From the NCBI RefSeq assembly GCF_037335815.1, contig NZ_CP147841.1:2108001-2172000 (forward strand): a stretch of DNA of 64,000 bases. Reading direction: 5' to 3'. The notes under the pieces are model-generated. The model was not told the DNA's origin, did not search any database, and saw only the letters and a program-made list of their open reading frames with translations. The first letter of the stretch is position 1. The number at the start of each line of letters is the position of its first letter. The position numbers and the translations under genes are program-made. This document shows, piece by piece, positions 60,016 to 64,000 of the stretch. This DNA comes from Salinirubellus litoreus. GTDB lineage: Archaea; Halobacteriota; Halobacteria; Halobacteriales; Haloarculaceae.

Positions 60016-60510
60016 GTGTTCGACGTGGAGGAGGCCGTCGCGTTCACCCGTGACGGTGGCTTCCGCGGGCCGAAGGGGTTCGCCAGGATGATGGACGACG
60101 ACTACCCCGCGTGGCCGCTGGGCGGGCTCCTCGGGATCGAACTCCGATCGATGGGTGACGGGGAGGCCCGGTTCGTGATGGAGGTCGGACCCGAGCACGC
60201 GAACCCCATGGGGACGCTTCACGGTGGGGTGCTGTGCGACATCGGCGACGCCGCGCTGAGTACCGCTTACATGAGCACCGTCGGGCCGGACGAGTCGTTC
60301 ACCACCGTAGACCTCACGGTGAACTTCCTGCGACCGGTCTGGGTCGGCCGACTGGAGGCGGTCGGTCGAGTCCTCCACAGGGGTCGTACCGTCGGACTCG
60401 CCGAGTGCGAGATCACGGACGAGGACGGGAAACTCGTCGCCCGACTCTCGGGGACCTGCATGACCCTCCGCGAGGAGTCGGCCGACCGGGTCGGACCGCG
60501 CGAGGGTTGA
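60016..60510 (+). CDS. PaaI-type hotdog thioesterase
   Basis: About 164 residues with the hotdog fold: ANPMGTLHGGVLCDIGDAAL is the PaaI signature (Asn, Gly-His-Gly-Gly and catalytic Asp region), followed by TTVDLTVNFLRPVWVGRLEAVG. It hydrolyses acyl-CoA thioesters, often phenylacetyl- or benzoyl-type. No ATG suits; GTG at 60016 is my choice because conservation begins soon after, and the open frame extends further upstream. It ends convergent to Nif3. Confidence 0.82.
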   Translation: MFDVEEAVAFTRDGGFRGPKGFARMMDDDYPAWPLGGLLGIELRSMGDGEARFVMEVGPEHANPMGTLHGGVLCDIGDAALSTAYMSTVGPDESFTTVDLTVNFLRPVWVGRLEAVGRVLHRGRTVGLAECEITDEDGKLVARLSGTCMTLREESADRVGPREG

Positions 60511-60516
60511 TATCGC

Positions 60517-61281
60517 TCACAGCCCCGTCGGGTGCTCCACGTAGGTCGTCTCGATACCCTCCCCCCAGCCCTCGACGACCTCCCGTAACGACTGCACGCC
60601 GAACGTCTCCGTCGCGTAGTGGCCGGCGAGGAAGACGTTCACGCCCGCCTCTCGCGCCTCGTGGTAGGCGGGCTGTTTCCCCTCGCCCGTGACGAGCGCG
60701 TCCACGCCCTCCTCGCGGGCCTCGTCGAGCCAGTCGGTCCCCGAACCGGTGATGATCGCCACGTCCTCGATCCGGTCGGGGCCGAAGTCGAGCACTCGAA
60801 CCCCGTCGTTCGGGAGGTCGGCGAGCCGGTCGCGCATCTCCGCGACGCCCTGCGGCTCTCCCGCCCGTGCCCGGATGCCGACCGTCGCCGGCCCCTCCCG
60901 TCCGAACCCGTCCACGACGTCGAGGTCGAGGAACTCCGCGACCCCGGCCGCGTTACCCAGTTCGCGGTGGGCGTCGAGCGGGAGGTGGACGGCGTACAGC
61001 GCGAGGTCGTTCCTCAGGAGCGTCCCGAGCCTCTCGTACTCCTTACCGGTGACGCGGTCGATGCCGCCCCACGAGACGCCGTGGTGGACGACCAGCACGT
61101 CCGCGCCCCACTCGACCGCTTCCTCGAAGGTGAGCGCCACGCCGTCGACGGCGAACGCGGCCCGCTCTACGGTCCCGTCCTCGCTCCCGACCTGGAGGCC
61201 GTTGACCGCGTAGTCCAGCCCGTCGAGATCCTCAACGTCGAGCCGTTCGTCCAGCCGGGTGGCGAACTCGGTCAGTTCCAT
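60517..61281 (-). CDS. Nif3-like dinuclear metal-centre protein
   Basis: A 254-residue NIF3/DUF34 protein. It starts LTEFATRLDERLDVEDLDGLD, has YAVNGLQVGS, the metal-binding VVHHGVSWGGIDR and the C-terminal FLAGHYATETFGV with further ligands. The family is universal, forms toroidal oligomers and has been linked to GTP cyclohydrolase-type or metal-insertion roles; the exact reaction is unsettled. Confidence 0.9.
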   Translation of the reverse strand: MELTEFATRLDERLDVEDLDGLDYAVNGLQVGSEDGTVERAAFAVDGVALTFEEAVEWGADVLVVHHGVSWGGIDRVTGKEYERLGTLLRNDLALYAVHLPLDAHRELGNAAGVAEFLDLDVVDGFGREGPATVGIRARAGEPQGVAEMRDRLADLPNDGVRVLDFGPDRIEDVAIITGSGTDWLDEAREEGVDALVTGEGKQPAYHEAREAGVNVFLAGHYATETFGVQSLREVVEGWGEGIETTYVEHPTGL

Positions 61282-61377
61282 GGCTCCCGACAGGGACGCC
61301 CCACGCTTGTATCTGTATCAGTACCGGACGGGGATCGGATACCGTGTCACTGGAACGGACGAAGGGAAGGGCCCGCC

Positions 61378-62193
61378 TCAGCGATCGGCGTCGGGGTGAG
61401 CGTGCGAGAAGACGAACTCCCGGAGCAGTTTTGCTCCCACCGACGCGGCCTGGCCGTCGTCGCGGTCGTTCACCTCAACGACGTCGAACGCCGTCGTCCG
61501 GGGAGCGACGGCCCGAACGACGTCCCTGACCTCGCGGGGGGTGAGCCCGAACGGCTCCATCGTCCCCGTCCCGGGCGCGAACCCGGGGTCGAGCCCGTCG
61601 ATGTCGACGCTCAGGTACGTCTCCCCGTCGAAGTCGGGCTCCCACTCCGTCACCTCCTCGGGTGGAACGACGGTGACATCCGCCTCGCTCGCCCGCTCCC
61701 ACTCCGCCTCGCTCCCGGTTCGAGCACCCAGGATCACCGCCCTGTCCACGACCTCGAGCGCGTGCCGGGTGACGGTCGCGTGCGAGAGTTCGTTGCCGGC
61801 GTACTCGGTCCGCAGGTCGAGGTGAGCGTCGACGCAGACGAAGACGTCGGGGTCGGCCGCGCGGACGCCGGCGACCGTGACGGTGTGCTCGCCGCCGAGC
61901 AGGAGCGGGAGGACGCCCTCGGCGTGGAGGTCCGAGAGTTCGCCACGGAGGAAGGAGAGGTAGTCGCCGGCGTCGTCCCAGGCGTCGAGGTCGCCGGCGT
62001 CGTGGACGGCGAGTTCCGAGAAGCGCGCCCCGGTCCGGCGGTCGTAGTCGTCGAACGTCCGCGCGAAGCGCCTGATCCTGTCGGGGCCGAACCGGGTCCC
62101 GGGCTGGAAGGTGGTCGAGACGTCGAGCGGCGCGCCGAGCACCGCGTAGTCCGCCTCGTCCCTCCCCGCCGGCGCGCCGGGAAACGGTGACAC
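61378..62193 (-). CDS. speB: Agmatinase-family ureohydrolase linked to eIF5A
   Basis: A 271-residue ureohydrolase. Metal ligands sit in LLLGGEHTVT, CVDAHLDLR and YLSVDIDGLDPGFAPGTGT. The gene follows eIF5A by eight bases in the same direction. In Haloferax the ureohydrolase next to eIF5A is proposed to act on an agmatine-derived modification of eIF5A, turning it into deoxyhypusine, rather than on free agmatine alone; that reading fits here. Start at 62193. Confidence 0.9.
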   Translation of the reverse strand: MSPFPGAPAGRDEADYAVLGAPLDVSTTFQPGTRFGPDRIRRFARTFDDYDRRTGARFSELAVHDAGDLDAWDDAGDYLSFLRGELSDLHAEGVLPLLLGGEHTVTVAGVRAADPDVFVCVDAHLDLRTEYAGNELSHATVTRHALEVVDRAVILGARTGSEAEWERASEADVTVVPPEEVTEWEPDFDGETYLSVDIDGLDPGFAPGTGTMEPFGLTPREVRDVVRAVAPRTTAFDVVEVNDRDDGQAASVGAKLLREFVFSHAHPDADR

Positions 62194-62201
62194 CGCCGAC
62201 C

Positions 62202-62576
62202 TCAGACGACCTTGCGCTGGGACTCGTACTCGAGGTACTCGATCTCGTCGTCGGAGGACGGGTCGAGCCCGTCGGGGATGCGCATCGTGAACGTCTCGTA
62301 GGTGTCCAGGTCCATCACCTGCATGTCGTTGCCCTGGACGGAGATGACCTGCCCGCCCTTGCGGTTGATGATGGGGACCCAGATCTTCGCGTCGACGGGC
62401 TGGGTGAAGTTGCGCTTCTGCCCGTCGAACACGCCCGTCCCCTCGACGCGGGCCTTCGCGCTGCCGTGCTTGCCGGGCTTCGAGGTGGAGTAGGCGGTGA
62501 TCTTCGAGGGGACGTCGTTGATCATGACGTAGTTCCCCTCCTGCAGTTCGCGGACCTCGGTCTGCTCTCTCGCCAT
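62202..62576 (-). CDS. eif5A: Translation factor eIF5A
   Basis: A 124-residue factor that helps ribosomes past stall-prone peptides. It has EGNYVMINDVPSKITAYS, the hypusination loop STSKPGKHGSAKARVEG with the modified Lys, and an S1-like C-terminal OB domain (ISVQGNDMQVMDLDTYETF). ACCGTTTATA at 62601-62610, 25-34 bases before the ATG, is its TATA box; the mRNA is probably leaderless. Confidence 0.96.
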   Translation of the reverse strand: MAREQTEVRELQEGNYVMINDVPSKITAYSTSKPGKHGSAKARVEGTGVFDGQKRNFTQPVDAKIWVPIINRKGGQVISVQGNDMQVMDLDTYETFTMRIPDGLDPSSDDEIEYLEYESQRKVV

Positions 62577-62679
62577 GTCCGTGATTTCCGGCGGTACGGG
62601 TATAAACGGTTTGGAACCCTCGCGGACGGGTGCAAGCGCGGTATACGGTGCGACCGTATTCGCTCCCGGAACCGGTGAG

Positions 62680-62979
62680 CTATTCGAGCACGTCCGGGCG
62701 TTCGCCGCTTCCCGCACGCCGGTTGGTCTCGGGATCGATCCCGGCCTCGCGGAGTTCCTCGTCGGTGGGAGGGCGTCCCGTATCGTTCTCGATCGCGTCG
62801 ATCACGCTATCGAGGTTCGAGAGCGCCTCGTCGCGCGTCTCGCCCTGCGTGGTCAGCCCCCTCGTCTCGTCGCGCGCCGTCCACCACCCGTCGTCGTTCC
62901 GCGTGAGGGTGATCTCGACACTCGGCCGGTGGTTCGTGTTCGATTCGGTACTCGTGCCGTATCCTCCGCCCGACTCCAT
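62680..62979 (-). CDS. HicB-like protein without HicA partner
   Basis: A 99-residue protein: after a Gly/Ser/Thr-rich start (about 1-18) comes VEITLTRNDDGWWTARDETRGLTTQGETRDEALSNLDSVIDAIE, the HicB partial RNase-H-like fold, then an acidic tail. HicB is normally the antitoxin to HicA, but no small HicA frame is seen on either side, so this is an orphan or a HicB-derived regulator. Orphan HicB-like proteins are frequent in haloarchaea. Confidence 0.78.
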   Translation of the reverse strand: MESGGGYGTSTESNTNHRPSVEITLTRNDDGWWTARDETRGLTTQGETRDEALSNLDSVIDAIENDTGRPPTDEELREAGIDPETNRRAGSGERPDVLE

Positions 62980-63123
62980 CTCGTCCGTTTAGACCCGGGT
63001 TCGGGACGGGACGACGGTTCGATACTCTCGACGATCCACGGCATCACGCGGAGTCCACCCGGCGGGGCTGAAAGGGTGTCGCCGGATGGCCACGTCCAAG
63101 TCCTCCCCCGACCAGTCCCGGAT

Positions 63124-63741
63124 ATGACCGACAGCGAACGCGAGTCCGTCCCCGTCCCGGGCGGACGGGACGTGCGGGCGACGCTCGACGACCCCGGCGG
63201 GGCCGACGCCTGCGTCGTCGCCTGCCCGCCACACCCCCAGATGGGCGGGAAGCGTACCGACCGTCGCATCCGGGCGGTGAGCGACTACCTCACGGAACGG
63301 GGGATCGCCTGCCTCCGCTTCGACTATGGTCCCTGGGACGAGGGACCGGGCGAGCGGACCGACGCCCGAAACGCCCTCGGCTGGGCGCGAGAGCGGTTCG
63401 ATCGCGTGGGACTGTTCGGCTACTCGTTCGGCGGTGCGGTTGCGCTGCTGGCGGCGGCCGCCGAGTCAGAGGACGGAACTCCGCCCGAGGTGGTCGTCGC
63501 GCTCGCCCCCGCCGCCCGGCTCTCGGATGACCTCGACGCCGCGGCCGCCGTCGCCGCCATCGACTCCCCTCTACGAATCGTCTACGGCGAGCGGGACACG
63601 ACCGCCGACTGGGGGCCCGTCGTCGAGCGCGCACGCGAGGTCGGCGCGGGGGTGGTCGAACTCCCCTCGGACCACCACTTCGTCGGCCGGGACGCGAGCG
63701 TGGGGGAGGCCGTCGGGTCGTTCCTCGTCGACCGGCTGTAG
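63124..63741 (+). CDS. Small alpha/beta hydrolase (dienelactone-hydrolase-like)
   Basis: A 205-residue hydrolase: VVACPPHPQMGGKRTDRRIR (oxyanion region), RFDYGPWDEGPGE, the nucleophile GLFGYSFGGAVAL, the acid loop IVYGERDTTADWG and the final His in PSDHHFVGRDAS. This is the compact KANL3/Tex30-like or dienelactone-hydrolase-like group. Substrate unknown. No promoter is obvious. Confidence 0.85.
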   Translation: MTDSERESVPVPGGRDVRATLDDPGGADACVVACPPHPQMGGKRTDRRIRAVSDYLTERGIACLRFDYGPWDEGPGERTDARNALGWARERFDRVGLFGYSFGGAVALLAAAAESEDGTPPEVVVALAPAARLSDDLDAAAAVAAIDSPLRIVYGERDTTADWGPVVERAREVGAGVVELPSDHHFVGRDASVGEAVGSFLVDRL

Positions 63742-64000
63742 TCACCGGGATCGGAACCACCGGATACCGCGGCCGGGGCGCGGGCACGGGATCGCGCCGG
63801 GGCGATCACGGTCGTCGCTGGCGACGGGGACGACCGCGCTCATGGCGTCGGTATCGCGGCGGAGCGCCGTCCCGCCCCGTCGCGCTCGTCGTCATCCCTG
63901 ATCCGGCGGGTTCGGACACCCTCGGCCGTGCTCCGGTCGGGAGCGGGCGAGTCGAGATCATCGCCCCGTTCCGGGGACGGGCGCGTGGCACTTCCACGCG
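63742..64000. other. Window end, no gene supported
   Basis: Frames here are short and Arg-rich, as expected of GC-rich non-coding DNA or of the antisense of a gene that lies mostly outside. No motif, signal or promoter is recognised. Confidence 0.4.

Noticed and set aside
63806..63997. 63-residue frame at the window end on the minus strand
   Set aside because: Arg/Pro-rich without motif or promoter; typical of GC-rich non-coding sequence.

Overview
The window is chromosomal DNA of a haloarchaeon (class Halobacteria). The evidence is very high GC with strong GC3 bias, acidic proteins, short TATA boxes about 25-30 bases before start codons (leaderless genes), Tat/lipobox proteins, an eIF5A gene, RPA3 with its partner protein, archaeal TruB/cytidylate kinase genes and a bacterioruberin (C50 carotenoid) cluster. 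I do not assign a genus.

1-29.2 kb is a sugar island. An aldo-keto reductase fragment and a TrmB-type regulator precede an ABC sugar importer operon (lipoprotein, two permeases, ATPase, small membrane protein). Next come pyruvate kinase and a GAPN-like aldehyde dehydrogenase, a degenerate M24 peptidase-like gene, a PfkB sugar kinase, KDG kinase, 4-alpha-glucanotransferase, two GH13 enzymes, a giant tandem GH15 glucoamylase, an acetamidase/formamidase-type gene, gluconate dehydratase, a GNAT and mannose-1-phosphate guanylyltransferase. Read together: import of oligoglucosides, cytoplasmic hydrolysis to glucose, the semi-phosphorylative Entner-Doudoroff route (gluconate dehydratase, KDG kinase), then lower glycolysis. 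Two almost identical operator-like sites, in front of the dehydrogenase/pyruvate kinase unit and the amylase unit, tie the island into one candidate TrmB-type regulon.

29.2-41.9 kb is mostly housekeeping: methylmalonyl-CoA epimerase, RPA3 and its partner, an RHH regulator, a 33-residue zinc protein, tRNA-His, a methyltransferase, a PhoD-like phosphatase, cytidylate kinase, TruB, tRNA-Pro, a poorly coding 950-base stretch, and small membrane/regulator genes. 41.9-48 kb is the carotenoid cluster (desaturase, LyeJ, CruF, histidine kinase, phytoene synthase). 48-64 kb holds an ATP-grasp enzyme with a low-GC core, small regulators, a TIGR00300 ornithine-cyclodeaminase-type enzyme, a DsbA-like lipoprotein with a membrane partner, an SRAP protein, a ZIP transporter, a broken GNAT gene, a thioesterase, Nif3, the agmatinase-eIF5A pair, an orphan HicB-like protein and a hydrolase.

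The most unusual structures are non-coding. One is a 564-base island bounded by perfect 26-bp inverted repeats and filled with about nine hairpins that all carry C(GNA)G triloops; a smaller relative lies near 30.3 kb, and both sit between convergent genes. The others are the shared sugar operator and a long inverted repeat in front of the carotenoid operon. No CRISPR array, transposase or rRNA gene was seen.
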